Position numbers and translations under genes: made by a program
From: Clostridia bacterium
GTDB taxonomy: Bacteria; Bacillota; Clostridia; Oscillospirales; Acutalibacteraceae
DNA: 64,000 bases
Assembly (NCBI GenBank): GCA_017474125.1
Contig: JAFVIF010000077.1
Span: forward strand, 1-64,000
Reading direction: 5' to 3'
The notes under the pieces: generated by a model
What the model saw: only the letters and a program-made list of their open reading frames with translations
The model's database searches: none
What the model was told of the DNA's origin: nothing
In this document: piece after piece, positions 18,048 through 26,743 of the stretch
How positions within the stretch are numbered: the first letter of the stretch is position 1
Layout: each line of letters opens with the position of its first letter

Positions 18048-18054
18048 AAAATGT

Positions 18055-18083
18055 ATTATATACTATTTTTATAATATTTACAA
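18055..18083 (-). promoter_or_regulatory. Promoter of the SRP RNA
   Basis: Minus strand: TTGTAA, 17 bases, TATAAT (18060-18055). The predicted start is near 18047. Confidence 0.7.
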
Positions 18084-18136
18084 GTGTATTTATATGTAAT
18101 TTTTTATGAATTTGTAAAAGTTAGGCATATTAACAG

Positions 18137-18165
18137 TTGAATCGGTGAATATTTTTTGGTATAAT
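18137..18165 (+). promoter_or_regulatory. Promoter of the NUDIX gene cluster
   Basis: TTGAAT (18137-18142), 17 bases, TATAAT (18160-18165). Confidence 0.65.
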
Positions 18166-18225
18166 AAGAGCAAGTATAGTTTCTGCCTATGGGCAGAATT
18201 AAGTTTTTGAAAAGGAAAGCCGACT

Positions 18226-18747
18226 ATGGAAAAATGGGATATTATGGATTCCAACGGTAAAATTACCGGCAAGACGGCTGTACGCGGCAGGTATTTTATG
18301 CGTCCGGGTGAATATCATCTTGTGGTGCATATCTGGGTTGTATCGGATAAGGGTGAATTTTTAATCCAGAGAAGAAGTGACGACAAAAAGTTAATGCCCG
18401 GAGAATGGGCCGCCACCGGCGGCGCGGCAATTTCGGGCGAAACCTCATACTGCGCCGCTCAGCGCGAGCTTTTAGAGGAGCTTGGAATTAACTGCACTCA
18501 GCGTCTGTGCAAAAAAATGGGACGCATTAAAAAGCGTAACTCCTTCGTTGATATTTGGTTTACCAAAAGCAACGTGGACGCTTCATCGCTTATTCTTCAG
18601 TCAAGCGAGGTTGCCGAGGCAAGGTGGGTAAGCGAGGAGACTCTTAGAAAAATGGTGAAAAAAAGAGAATTTCACAACTACGGAAAAGAATATTTTGATA
18701 TGATTTTTCAGTTTGCAAAGGAATATAGATATGAGTTTGGAGATTAA
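18226..18747 (+). CDS. NUDIX hydrolase
   Basis: 173 residues. The NUDIX box G-x5-E-x7-RELLEELG is intact (GAAISGETSYCAAQRELLEELGI, about 66-88), so a metal-dependent diphosphate hydrolase is expected. The N-terminus (EKWDIMDSNGKITGKTAVRG) resembles the YfcD/isopentenyl-isomerase-like group, but the substrate cannot be named. It starts a plus-strand run of four genes, and the next gene overlaps its end by 17 bases. Confidence 0.85.
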   Translation: MEKWDIMDSNGKITGKTAVRGRYFMRPGEYHLVVHIWVVSDKGEFLIQRRSDDKKLMPGEWAATGGAAISGETSYCAAQRELLEELGINCTQRLCKKMGRIKKRNSFVDIWFTKSNVDASSLILQSSEVAEARWVSEETLRKMVKKREFHNYGKEYFDMIFQFAKEYRYEFGD

Positions 18748-19666
18748 GGAACAAAGCTGTCCTATATGCAAGGCATATCTTTTTGAGGACGATGAGGTTG
18801 CGGTATGCCCCACCTGCGGAGCCCCTCATCACAGAGAATGCTTTGTGTCACTGGGCCACTGTGGCTTGGAAGAATTTCACGGAACCGATAAGCAGTACGA
18901 TAAAGCTAAAAAACAAAATGAAGCTCCGAAGCAGGAGCAAAAGCAAGAGCAAGAGGAAAAAAAGGAGCTTTGCCCTTCCTGTAAAAAGGAGGTTTTGAAC
19001 GGAAGCACCTTTTGCAACCATTGCGGCGCGCCGTTAAACCAAAATAATCCGTACGTTATACGAATAGATTATCTCGGCGGTGTAAAGCCCGAAACCGATT
19101 TGGGAAATGGGCATAAGGCAAACGACGTTAAGGATTTCGTGGCGGTTTCCACTAACCGTATTATCCCTATGTTTAAGCGCTTTAAAAAGGGTGCTAAGGT
19201 TGCCTTTAGCTTTTGGCATTTGCTTTTCCCTGCGGCAAGCTTTGCAATGCGTAAAATGTATTCCTTTGCCTGTCTTTCGGGTGCCTTAGAGGTGGCGGCA
19301 ACCCTGCTTATGCTTCCCCTTAATATAGTTATGGGCGGAATTATGCAGGAGCACGACGTGAAAAATTATTATGAGCTTGCACAGTATATGGTGGCCAATA
19401 TGGACAAAGCGTTAATGAGTAATTTTATTCTGGCAACTGTGGGCATTGTCGTACAGCTTTTTAACCGTATTATGAGCGCCCTGTTTGCAAACAGGCTTTA
19501 TTACGGTTACGTTTTAAAGGCTATGAGCGAAATAAAGAAAAACGCCGAGGACGAGGAGGAGAAAATCCTTTTATATCATAAACGCGGCGGAGTCAATATT
19601 TTCGCATTTGTGCTGTTTTATATGGCGGTTGCGTGGCTGCCTACCATAATTTATTCTTTTATTTAG
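18731..19666 (+). CDS. RING-like/zinc-ribbon membrane protein
   Basis: 311 residues from the ATG at 18731, preceded by AAAGGA. The N-terminus has a cross-brace-like set C10-C13, C26-C29, H33/H34-C37 and C44. After a charged EQKQEQEEKKE linker comes a second zinc ribbon (CPSCKKEV...FCNHCG). The C-terminal half has three to four membrane spans around FWHLLFPAASFAMRKMYSFACLSG, as in DUF2628-like clostridial proteins. The role is unknown. It is overlapped by the NUDIX gene and followed closely by another zinc-ribbon protein. Confidence 0.7.
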   Translation: MSLEIKEQSCPICKAYLFEDDEVAVCPTCGAPHHRECFVSLGHCGLEEFHGTDKQYDKAKKQNEAPKQEQKQEQEEKKELCPSCKKEVLNGSTFCNHCGAPLNQNNPYVIRIDYLGGVKPETDLGNGHKANDVKDFVAVSTNRIIPMFKRFKKGAKVAFSFWHLLFPAASFAMRKMYSFACLSGALEVAATLLMLPLNIVMGGIMQEHDVKNYYELAQYMVANMDKALMSNFILATVGIVVQLFNRIMSALFANRLYYGYVLKAMSEIKKNAEDEEEKILLYHKRGGVNIFAFVLFYMAVAWLPTIIYSFI

Positions 19667-19675
19667 AGGTACAAT

Positions 19676-20017
19676 ATGAAAATTTGTAAGGTTTGCAAAA
19701 TAGAAAACGAGGATAATTTCGTATACTGTAAAAATTGCGGAGTTCAGCTTGAAGCTCCACCTGCACAGGCTCCCGTTACCCCCGTAGCTCCCGTAGCTCC
19801 CGTGGCTCCCGTAGCACCCGCAAATAATGACGGCGTGTATAACCCGTATAACCGTCCCGTTACACCTGTAGCGGCACCCGTAGGTCTTGTACCGGTTGAA
19901 ATGGTGCTTCCTAATCCTGCCAATCCCGAATACCATTGTGTTCAAACGGTTTACGTCACTCCTGCGCAGAAGGCGGCTATTCAGTATGACCTTATGAAAA
20001 ACGGCAGAAAGGTATGA
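19676..20017 (+). CDS. Zinc-ribbon protein with PVAP repeats
   Basis: 113 residues. A zinc ribbon at the start (CKVCKIENEDNFVYCKNCG) is followed by a low-complexity Pro-Val-Ala region with repeated PVAP units from near-identical 9-base DNA repeats, and a short tail ending in YDLMKNGRKV. No membrane span is visible. It is probably a small adaptor or regulatory protein of the same unit as the preceding membrane protein, and overlaps yjjG by four bases (ATGA). Confidence 0.7.
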   Translation: MKICKVCKIENEDNFVYCKNCGVQLEAPPAQAPVTPVAPVAPVAPVAPANNDGVYNPYNRPVTPVAAPVGLVPVEMVLPNPANPEYHCVQTVYVTPAQKAAIQYDLMKNGRKV

Positions 20018-20694
20018 GGAAGTACACCACCTTACTTTTTGACCTTGATAATACTCTGCTTGATTTTACGGGAGCGGAGTTTATATGTATAAAGGAGCTT
20101 TTTACCCGTCACGGCTTGCCGAATGACGACGACAGCGTGCGCCTTTACAGTAAAATAAACGACAGCTATTGGAAGGCCTTTGAGCGGGGAGAGATTAAGG
20201 CGGAGGAAATTTACACCGGCCGTTTTGATACTTTCGGTAAGGAAAAGGGCGTAAGGGTTGATTCTGCCCGACTTGCAAAGGATTATCTTACATTGCTGAG
20301 CTGCTGTGCCATTGAAAAGGAGTATTGCGAGGACCTGCTGTCCTACTGCAAGGAAAAGGGCTATGAAATTTCGGTTATAACCAACGGCATTGCCTATAAT
20401 CAGCGAAGCAGAATAGAAAGGTGCTGTATAAAGGATTATATAACCCACCTTTTTATTTCGGAGGAAATAGGCAGTAAAAAGCCTGCAAGGGAATACTTCG
20501 AAAAGGTTTTTGAAAAAATAGGGGAAAAGGATAAAAGCAAAATACTTGTTATCGGAGATTCGGTAACCTCGGATATTTTGGGAGCCTTTAACGCAGGGCT
20601 TGACAGCTGCTTATTAACGGCTGAAAAAGTAAGCCTTGGTATAGAGCCTACCTACAGAATAGAAAGCCTTAAGGATTTAGTGAACATATTATAA
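20014..20694 (+). CDS. YjjG-type HAD pyrimidine nucleotidase
   Basis: 226 residues of the haloacid dehalogenase superfamily. Motif I is LLFDLDNTLLDF (residues 6-17), motif II ISVITNG, and motif III/IV SKKPAREYF ... ILVIGDSVTSDILGAFNAG. The four-helix cap fits the YjjG group, which dephosphorylates pyrimidine nucleoside monophosphates, including non-canonical ones. It is the last gene of the run, ending just before a strong terminator. Confidence 0.82.
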   Translation: MRKYTTLLFDLDNTLLDFTGAEFICIKELFTRHGLPNDDDSVRLYSKINDSYWKAFERGEIKAEEIYTGRFDTFGKEKGVRVDSARLAKDYLTLLSCCAIEKEYCEDLLSYCKEKGYEISVITNGIAYNQRSRIERCCIKDYITHLFISEEIGSKKPAREYFEKVFEKIGEKDKSKILVIGDSVTSDILGAFNAGLDSCLLTAEKVSLGIEPTYRIESLKDLVNIL

Positions 20695-20703
20695 CAGCTT
20701 TAA

Positions 20704-20746
20704 AGCGCTCATTTTGGTAAATTCCAAAATGAGCGCTCCGTTTTTT
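20704..20746 (+). terminator. Strong terminator after yjjG
   Basis: AGCGCTCATTTTGG-TAAATT-CCAAAATGAGCGCT, a perfect 14-bp stem, followed by CCGTTTTTT. Confidence 0.9.
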
Positions 20747-20776
20747 GGTAATACTAAAGGAAAAAGGGAGGCTAAT

Positions 20777-21133
20777 ATGAAAAAGAAAAACTTGTTTTTG
20801 TTAGGTACGGGCTTTTTAATAGGGGTAGTTAACGGACTTTTGGGAGCAGGCGGCGGTATGCTTGCGGTGCCCGTTTTAAATAAAAGCGGAATGAGTAAAA
20901 AGGAGGCTCACGCAAATGCCGTAGCGGTGATTTTTCCTTTGTCGGTTATAAGCGCGGTAACCTATCTTTTAAGGGGAGAGGTAAAAATAAACGAAGCTTT
21001 GCCCTTCATTCCCGCAGGGGTAATAGGCGCAGTTTTGGCCACCCTTATTCTTAAAAAAATTTCCCCCAAGGCTTTAAAAATTATTTTCGGCGGCTTTATG
21101 CTTTGGGCAGGTGTAAGGATGCTTATAAAGTGA
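20777..21133 (+). CDS. TauE/SafE half-size permease, N-terminal half
   Basis: 118 residues from the ATG at 20777, which has GGGAGG upstream; any longer frame would start before the terminator. It carries the TSUP half-signature GVVNGLLGAGGGMLAVPVL near the start and about four spans. Full TSUP permeases contain two such halves. The next gene begins inside its stop codon (TGATG), and together the two half-proteins match one full permease, so they probably form a heterodimer. Confidence 0.8.
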   Translation: MKKKNLFLLGTGFLIGVVNGLLGAGGGMLAVPVLNKSGMSKKEAHANAVAVIFPLSVISAVTYLLRGEVKINEALPFIPAGVIGAVLATLILKKISPKALKIIFGGFMLWAGVRMLIK

Positions 21134-21528
21134 TGGATATTATAAAAATTATAGCAGGCCTGCTTTCGGGAATTATAGGCGGTATGGGGCTTGGCGGCGG
21201 CGCCGTGCTTTTAATATATTTAAAGCTGTTTGAAAACCTTAATCAAATAAAGGCGCAGGGCATTAATCTTTTGTTTTTTATTCCCATAGCCGCCGTTGCC
21301 ATAAGCATTTACGCCTTTTCTCACCTTATAAAATGGAAAACCGTACTAAAAATGTGTCTGTCGGGAATACCCGGTTGTATAAGTGCGGTTATGCTGCGAG
21401 GCGCGTTGGGCGGAGAAAAGCTGGGCAAAATTTTCGCAATAATACTGATTATTTTAGGAATAAGTGAAATAATTAAGGGTTTCCTCTTGAAAAGAAGCGG
21501 GAAACGTGATAATATAAAAAAAGAATAA
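21133..21528 (+). CDS. TauE/SafE half-size permease, C-terminal half
   Basis: 131 residues from the ATG at 21133, overlapping the upstream stop by one base. The glycine-rich signature GIIGGMGLGGGAVLLIYLK recurs, followed by about four spans and a basic tail. It is the partner of the preceding half-size permease. The tight overlap implies translational coupling and a fixed 1:1 ratio. The substrate is unknown. Confidence 0.8.
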   Translation: MDIIKIIAGLLSGIIGGMGLGGGAVLLIYLKLFENLNQIKAQGINLLFFIPIAAVAISIYAFSHLIKWKTVLKMCLSGIPGCISAVMLRGALGGEKLGKIFAIILIILGISEIIKGFLLKRSGKRDNIKKE

Positions 21529-21553
21529 ATGTTCTTTTTGAAGGAGTGCTTTT

Positions 21554-22141
21554 ATGTCACGACAGCCGCTTAACGAAAAGCAGGAGCGTGTTTACCGCTA
21601 TCTTGTTGCAAGTATGGCAGACGGTTTACCGCCTACGGTACGGGAAATATGCCGTGATTGTTCAATTAAATCAACCTCTACCGTCCACGGTATTTTAGAT
21701 ACTTTGGAGGAATACGGCTACATTATCCGCGACAGCCATTCCTCCCGTGCAATCCGTATTGCCGATATCGTTTCGGCGGCAAGGGTGCCTGTTGTGGGAA
21801 AGGTAACGGCAGGACAGCCTATTTTGGCAGTTGAGCAAATCGAGGATTATATTCCTTACCCCACCAAGGATGCAGAAGGCCTTTTTGCCCTAAGGGTGGT
21901 GGGCCTTTCTATGAGAGATGCAGGAATACTTGACGGCGATATTGTTGTTGCAGACAAAAACGCTCGGTACAGGGAAGGGGATATTATAATAGGAATGGAT
22001 GGGGATGAGGCAACCGTTAAAAGATTGCTTTACAAAAACGGTCAGGTTGTATTTATGCCCGAAAACCCCGATTTTGACCCTATTTATCCCGAAAACCCTT
22101 CGGTGCTGGGCAAGGTAATAGGAAGCTATAGGAAGTATTAA
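21554..22141 (+). CDS. lexA: LexA repressor
   Basis: 195 residues. LexA represses the SOS regulon and self-cleaves when RecA filaments form. The winged helix-turn-helix occupies 1-65 ([38 protein letters not shown]). The cleavage site is the Ala-Gly in VGKVTAGQP, the nucleophile the Ser in VGLSMRDAG, and the general base the Lys in [15 protein letters not shown] precedes the ATG. No convincing SOS box was seen in the short upstream gap. rnhA follows after two bases. Confidence 0.95.
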   Translation: MSRQPLNEKQERVYRYLVASMADGLPPTVREICRDCSIKSTSTVHGILDTLEEYGYIIRDSHSSRAIRIADIVSAARVPVVGKVTAGQPILAVEQIEDYIPYPTKDAEGLFALRVVGLSMRDAGILDGDIVVADKNARYREGDIIIGMDGDEATVKRLLYKNGQVVFMPENPDFDPIYPENPSVLGKVIGSYRKY

Positions 22142-22143
22142 TT

Positions 22144-22581
22144 ATGAAGGAAGTTGAAATTTTTACCGACGGCGCCTGCTCGGGCAATCCCGGTCCGGGT
22201 GGCTGGGGCGCGGTGCTCCGCTACGGAAAAATCGAGAAGGAGCTTTCGGGGGGCGAAATTGAAACCACCAATAACCGAATGGAGCTTACGGCGGCTATTA
22301 TGGCGCTTCGCGCGCTGAAGGAGCCCTGCAGGGTTACTCTTACCACCGATTCAAAATATCTTGCCGACGGCATAACTAAGGGCTGGGCTCAGTCCTGGAA
22401 AAACAACGGCTGGCGCAAGGCCGACAAAAAGCCTGCCTTAAATGTTGACTTGTGGGAGGAAATATTAACCCTTTTTAATAAGCACAGCGTTGAAATCGTT
22501 TGGGTGAAGGGCCATAACGGTCACCCCGAAAACGAGCGGTGTGATGCTTTAGCGGTAGCATATTATAAATCATTGGAATAA
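22144..22581 (+). CDS. rnhA: Ribonuclease HI
   Basis: 145 residues, the standard length. It hydrolyses RNA in RNA:DNA hybrids. The start [21 protein letters not shown] holds the first active-site Asp; E in [10 protein letters not shown] in [10 protein letters not shown] and the late D in NERCDALA complete the set. It is transcribed with lexA two bases upstream, an arrangement linking two DNA-maintenance genes. Confidence 0.96.
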   Translation: MKEVEIFTDGACSGNPGPGGWGAVLRYGKIEKELSGGEIETTNNRMELTAAIMALRALKEPCRVTLTTDSKYLADGITKGWAQSWKNNGWRKADKKPALNVDLWEEILTLFNKHSVEIVWVKGHNGHPENERCDALAVAYYKSLE

Positions 22582-22602
22582 ATCGCCGTCAATAAAAAAG
22601 TG

Positions 22603-22631
22603 TTGTTTATTTAAAATTAGTATGGTATACT
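22603..22631 (+). promoter_or_regulatory. Promoter of the lipoprotein gene
   Basis: TTGTTT (22603-22608), 17 bases, TATACT (22626-22631). Confidence 0.65.
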
Positions 22632-22664
22632 GTGCTAAAACAAATAAAAAGGAGAATTGCACTT

Positions 22665-23195
22665 ATGAAAAAACTTATTTGTGCCCTATTGGTTGTTGCA
22701 TTAGTGTTTACTCTTGTTGCTTGCGGTACCCCGAGTGAAATTGTAAAAGATAAAAAACTCAGAAAATCAAATTTTGAAACCTATTTGCAGGTTGACGTTG
22801 ACTTCGACAGTCTTGCTACCAACTACAGCGCTTACGACGGTGACAATCCCGATTATAAGGGCGGACGCTGGAAGTGGGGAACGGTTAACGCCACCGTTAA
22901 GGTGTCTCCCAAAACTGCTAATAAAATGGAGTTTGCCGACTGTAAATTAACTCTTCAGGTAACCTTCGGCTTCTTTGGTCCTAAGAATATTGAGGTTGTT
23001 CTTGATGAAAACGGCTGCTATACCGAAACCTTTGCTCTTGAAAGCCAAAAAAGCGGTATCCCCAAGGAAGGCTTTACCTCTACCGACTACGCAGTGCCCG
23101 TTGCTACATATACTGTAATTGAAGCGCAAGGTGATATGAAGATTCATATTATGCTTGACGAAAACGGCTCTGCAATAACCGAAAGCGTAGAATAA
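22665..23195 (+). CDS. Small lipoprotein of unknown function
   Basis: 176 residues from the ATG at 22665 (AAGGAG upstream). The lipoprotein signal MKKLICALLVVALVFTLVAC predicts anchoring at Cys20. The mature part (FETYLQVDVDFDSLATNY, KVSPKTANKMEFADCKLTLQVTF) looks like a beta-sandwich and matches no family I recognise. It is a monocistron with its own promoter and terminator. Confidence 0.75.
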   Translation: MKKLICALLVVALVFTLVACGTPSEIVKDKKLRKSNFETYLQVDVDFDSLATNYSAYDGDNPDYKGGRWKWGTVNATVKVSPKTANKMEFADCKLTLQVTFGFFGPKNIEVVLDENGCYTETFALESQKSGIPKEGFTSTDYAVPVATYTVIEAQGDMKIHIMLDENGSAITESVE

Positions 23196-23200
23196 AAAAG

Positions 23201-23226
23201 AAAAGATGTGCATTGCACATCTTTTT
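23201..23226. terminator. Bidirectional terminator
   Basis: AAAAGATGTGCA-TTGCACATCTTTT with T-runs both ways, between convergent genes. Confidence 0.8.
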
Positions 23227-24000
23227 TTACTTTATTATAAGAGAAACCTCGCCTGCCGTAAGGGTAAAAAGGCCGTTCTCGGTTTTGAGTATAATTCCCG
23301 CGTTATCATCGATACCCTCTACCGTTGCCGATATTTCTTTTCCGTCTCTTATAAAAGAAACCGCTTTTCCAAAAAGCATATTCCTTTGTCGGTATTCGTC
23401 CATATAACCGTTTTGCGGCAGCTCATTGTAAATAACGTAAAAATTGTTTATGAAAAGGCTTAAAAAATCCGCAAAAGCCTTTGGATTCGCTTTGATTTCA
23501 CCGAAAACGCTTCCTGCCTTATTAATAATATCCTTTGGGAAGCCGTTATTTGGGCTGTAAAGGTTTACGCCTATTCCAAGTATTGCATAGTCAAGGCCCT
23601 GACCGTTTCCCGAAAAGGCGGCTTCGGTAAGGATTCCGCAAACCTTTTTGCCGTCAAGGTAAAGGTCGTTAACCCATTTTATAAGGCTTTTTTTATTTGA
23701 TATTTTGTCTATTGCCTGCGCCGCGGCTACTGCGGCGGCGGTAGTTATTTTGGTTGAGTTCGTTGCCGAAAGCTTTGGGTGAAGCAAAAGACTTAAATAT
23801 ATTCCGCTGTTTTTCGGCGAAAAAAAGCTTCTGCCCAGTCGGCCCTTGCCACCGCTCTGAGATAGTGCAATAACGGCTATATCCTCGCTGTATTCCTTTG
23901 AAAGCTCCTTGCAAAGGGTATTGGTGGATGAAACCTCGTCGTATATTAAAGCCTTGATGGGCAATTTTAAATTATCCTTTAAATATTTTTCCAAAAGCAT
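23227..24000 (-). CDS. birA: Biotin--[acetyl-CoA-carboxylase] ligase, no repressor domain
   Basis: 257 residues from the ATG at 24000, which has GGTGA seven bases upstream; a longer start at 24027 lacks an RBS. The catalytic region shows SGGKGRLGRSFFSPK (adenylate loop) and KWVNDLYLDGKKVCGILTE. The N-terminal winged helix of bifunctional BirA is missing, so it should only attach biotin to carboxyl-carrier proteins. It is a monocistron convergent with the lipoprotein gene. Confidence 0.9.
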   Translation of the reverse strand: MLLEKYLKDNLKLPIKALIYDEVSSTNTLCKELSKEYSEDIAVIALSQSGGKGRLGRSFFSPKNSGIYLSLLLHPKLSATNSTKITTAAAVAAAQAIDKISNKKSLIKWVNDLYLDGKKVCGILTEAAFSGNGQGLDYAILGIGVNLYSPNNGFPKDIINKAGSVFGEIKANPKAFADFLSLFINNFYVIYNELPQNGYMDEYRQRNMLFGKAVSFIRDGKEISATVEGIDDNAGIILKTENGLFTLTAGEVSLIIK

Positions 24001-24083
24001 TGATATATCACCGTTATTAATATACATTTTTTCGGTCGTTAAGTCAATGCTTCAAAAAAAGTAAAAATTTTTTATAAAAAGTC

Positions 24084-24112
24084 TTTACATTATAAAACTT
24101 TGGTGTTATAAT
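24084..24112 (+). promoter_or_regulatory. Promoter of the SPPTG surface protein
   Basis: TTTACA (24084-24089), 17 bases, TATAAT (24107-24112), followed by TTGGAGGAG as RBS. Confidence 0.75.
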
Positions 24113-24155
24113 ACTATTGTCTAAAAATATCTCTACAGTTTTGGAGGAGAAAACA

Positions 24156-24734
24156 ATGAAAAAATTATTTGCAGTTGTATTAGCTATTGCCCTCGTACTT
24201 TCCCTCTCTGTTTCTGCTTTCGCTCTTAAGAGCCCCGGCGGAAACGTTTATTTCGAGGTTTTAGTTAACAGAACCAACACCGGTGAAAACTCCGAGGTTG
24301 CCGAAAAGGTAACAGTTCTTGAAAATGGTACCATTGAGCTTGCTCCCGTAGAAAATGATGAAATCGTTTTCGAAGGCTGGGGCTTCTATGACAAGAACAT
24401 GAATGCCGCTAAGGAAGGCGTTGACTTCGAAATCATTGGTGTTACCTTTGCTGACGGTACCGTTGCCGTTAAAGGTGAGGATTACGTAATTGAAAACGGT
24501 AAGGTAGTTGCTAAGAACGGTGAATACCTTAACGTTAGCATTAAGCCCCTTGCCGACGGTCTTCAGGTTTCCGAGCTTTACGAAGGCGTTGACGTTGAAA
24601 TCACTCCCCCTAAGGATGAGAAGCCTGTTTCTCCTCCTACCGGCGTTGATTACAGCGTAGTAGTTATGCTTATTGCTCTTGCACTTGTTTCCGGTGCTGC
24701 TGCAGTAGCTTCCGCTAAGCGCGTTCGCGGCTAA
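24156..24734 (+). CDS. Secreted protein with C-terminal SPPTG sorting signal
   Basis: 192 residues from the ATG at 24156. A signal peptide (1-23, ending SAFA) is followed by a beta-rich body, then VSPPTGV at 158-164, a hydrophobic segment (VVMLIALALVSGAAAVA) and the basic tail KRVRG. This is a cell-wall sorting signal of the (S/P)PxTG type used by clostridial class B sortases. A class B sortase gene follows 180 bases downstream, so it is probably that enzyme's substrate. The DNA uses a strongly biased codon set (GCT, GTT, AAG), suggesting high expression. The body matches no known family. Confidence 0.78.
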   Translation: MKKLFAVVLAIALVLSLSVSAFALKSPGGNVYFEVLVNRTNTGENSEVAEKVTVLENGTIELAPVENDEIVFEGWGFYDKNMNAAKEGVDFEIIGVTFADGTVAVKGEDYVIENGKVVAKNGEYLNVSIKPLADGLQVSELYEGVDVEITPPKDEKPVSPPTGVDYSVVVMLIALALVSGAAAVASAKRVRG

Positions 24735-24746
24735 TTAAAAGCGATT

Positions 24747-24777
24747 AATACCTCCCCCATGGGGGAGGTATTTTTTT
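24747..24777 (+). terminator. Terminator after the SPPTG protein
   Basis: AATACCTCCCC-CAT-GGGGGAGGTATTTTTTT. Confidence 0.85.
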
Positions 24778-24783
24778 GTCTGT

Positions 24784-24813
24784 TTGACAATATACGTATA
24801 ATTGTGGTATAAT
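24784..24813 (+). promoter_or_regulatory. Promoter of the sortase-LCP pair
   Basis: TTGACA (24784-24789), 18 bases, TATAAT (24808-24813). Confidence 0.7.
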
Positions 24814-24916
24814 TCTTTAAAAATATTATAGGCGGCGGTTGGCAAAGCTTCATTACTTCGACCCAAAAGCTTTGCTTTTGCCCATACCTATTGCAAGCAT
24901 TACAGGAGGAGCTTTT

Positions 24917-25675
24917 ATGAATAAGTGGAAAATTACCTTTATAGCGGCAGCTATTGTTTTTTGTCTTTCGATTGCTGCTTTGGGTATGTATTTTTTGCCT
25001 CCCTTATTTGAGGAAAATAATACGCCCGACGTAAGCTCTTCTGAAACAGGTGAAAGCGAGGATGTTAAGGAGGAGGTTATACTTCCCGATAATCCCATTG
25101 ATTTTGCAGCGCTTCAGGAGAAGAATCCCGATATATATGCTTGGATAAAGGTTCCCGGCACCAAGATTGACTATGCCGTGCTCAGAAGCAACGATAAGCC
25201 CGAGGATTATTATTTAAATCACGATAATAACGGCAAGTATAAATTTGCAGGCTCAATTTATTCTCAAATGCTTAATAAGGCTGATTTCTCCGACCCTAAC
25301 ACCATTCTTTACGGACATAATATGAACAACGGCTCCATGTTTGCTTCCTTGCATAAATTCCGAAAGGCCGATTTTTTCAATGAAAACAAGTATATTTATA
25401 TTTATACTCCCGGGCATATTTTGACCTATACTATTTATTCCGCCTACCGTTACGATAACAGGCACATTTTATATTCCTTTGATTTTAGTGATAAAAAGGT
25501 TTTTTCGGATTATATAGAAATGACCAAAAATCCCAAATCCACCATAGTTAACGTAAGGCGTGACGTTGAGGTTACGGGGGATGACCGTATTATTACGCTC
25601 AGCACCTGCATTACCAACGATAACTACCGCTATTTAGTACAGGGGGTTCTTACAAGTGACCAACCTACAAAATGA
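24917..25675 (+). CDS. Class B sortase
   Basis: 252 residues from the ATG at 24917 (AGGAGG upstream). A single N-terminal membrane anchor (about 8-30) precedes the sortase fold. The triad is visible: H134 in LYGHNMNNG, C231 in TLSTC, R238 in NYRYLVQG. The family cleaves sorting signals and joins proteins to peptidoglycan. The neighbouring SPPTG protein is a likely substrate. It overlaps the LCP gene by 20 bases. Confidence 0.9.
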   Translation: MNKWKITFIAAAIVFCLSIAALGMYFLPPLFEENNTPDVSSSETGESEDVKEEVILPDNPIDFAALQEKNPDIYAWIKVPGTKIDYAVLRSNDKPEDYYLNHDNNGKYKFAGSIYSQMLNKADFSDPNTILYGHNMNNGSMFASLHKFRKADFFNENKYIYIYTPGHILTYTIYSAYRYDNRHILYSFDFSDKKVFSDYIEMTKNPKSTIVNVRRDVEVTGDDRIITLSTCITNDNYRYLVQGVLTSDQPTK

Positions 25676-26741
25676 AGGCAGTGGCCTCGAAAATAAAAGC
25701 CCTAAGCCCCGTAAAAGGGGCAAAAGGATAATTGTTACTCTTATTTGCTGTCTAATGTCAATAGTTATTATTACTTTGGCGGCGGCAGGAATAATGTGGT
25801 ATTCGGGCAAAAGGGGTATGACGAGCGGAGACGTAAAGCTGACTCCCGGAGAAGGCTTTACCGCTATTATAAATCAGGATAATACCGTTGTTTATAAGGG
25901 TAGGGTATATAAGTATAACGAAAATATGGCCACCCTGCTTTGCGTTGGTGTTGATAATGATAAGAAAACCTCGGGCGGTGCTTACGTAATAGGGCGCGCG
26001 GGACAGGCCGATGCAATATATCTTTTGGCGGTAGATACAAAAACGGGTAAAACCACCGTTTTGGGAATCCCTCGCGATACAATTACCGATATTGACGTTT
26101 ACACAAAATCGGGCAGCTACGTAGGTGTGGAAAAAACACAGCTTTGTCTTGCCTTTGCTTACGGCGACGGAAAGAAAACAAGCTGTGAAAATACCGTAAA
26201 GGCGGTTTCACGCTTGCTTTACGGTATGCCGATTAATTCCTACTTTTCGGTGGATAATAAGGCCATACCCGCACTGCATAATGCAGTAGGCCCCATAACG
26301 GTAGTGCCAAACGAAACCCTTGATAATGGGCTTACCCACTATGAAAAGGGTGTAAAGTATACTCTTTACGGCAGTAACGTTTTTGCTTATCTTCAAATGC
26401 GTAACCAAAATACTGCCAATGCCAGCTATTTAAGAATGCAACGACAGCTTGATTATATTAAAAAGTATTGCGAAAAGGCTGTTGAAAAAACTAAGGACAA
26501 TATTCTTTTCCCCATTGAGCTTTATAAAAAGGTGCAAAAAAATGCCGTAACCAATATTGACGCAGGTAAAATAGCTTATATGGCGGGTATATTTATGGAC
26601 AATAGAGAAACGGCAAGTATGGAATTTGTTTCCGTTGAAGGAAAACAAATTAAAGGTGAAGATAATTTTGCTGAGTTTTACCCCGATGAGGAAAAGCTTT
26701 TTGAAGCTGTACTCAGTATTTATTATACCGAGCAAAAATAA
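25656..26741 (+). CDS. LytR-CpsA-Psr (LCP) family protein
   Basis: 361 residues with a GTG start (AGGGGG upstream), inside the sortase gene end. A single span lies at about 23-48 (IIVTLICCLMSIVIITLAAAG). The LCP domain shows VGVDNDKKTSG, DAIYLLAVDTKTGKTTVLGIPRDT and a late YLRMQRQLDYIKKYC with the conserved Arg residues. LCP enzymes attach teichoic acids or capsular glycans to peptidoglycan. Coupling to a sortase suggests a joint wall-attachment locus. Confidence 0.88.
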   Translation: MTNLQNEGSGLENKSPKPRKRGKRIIVTLICCLMSIVIITLAAAGIMWYSGKRGMTSGDVKLTPGEGFTAIINQDNTVVYKGRVYKYNENMATLLCVGVDNDKKTSGGAYVIGRAGQADAIYLLAVDTKTGKTTVLGIPRDTITDIDVYTKSGSYVGVEKTQLCLAFAYGDGKKTSCENTVKAVSRLLYGMPINSYFSVDNKAIPALHNAVGPITVVPNETLDNGLTHYEKGVKYTLYGSNVFAYLQMRNQNTANASYLRMQRQLDYIKKYCEKAVEKTKDNILFPIELYKKVQKNAVTNIDAGKIAYMAGIFMDNRETASMEFVSVEGKQIKGEDNFAEFYPDEEKLFEAVLSIYYTEQK

Positions 26742-26743
26742 TA

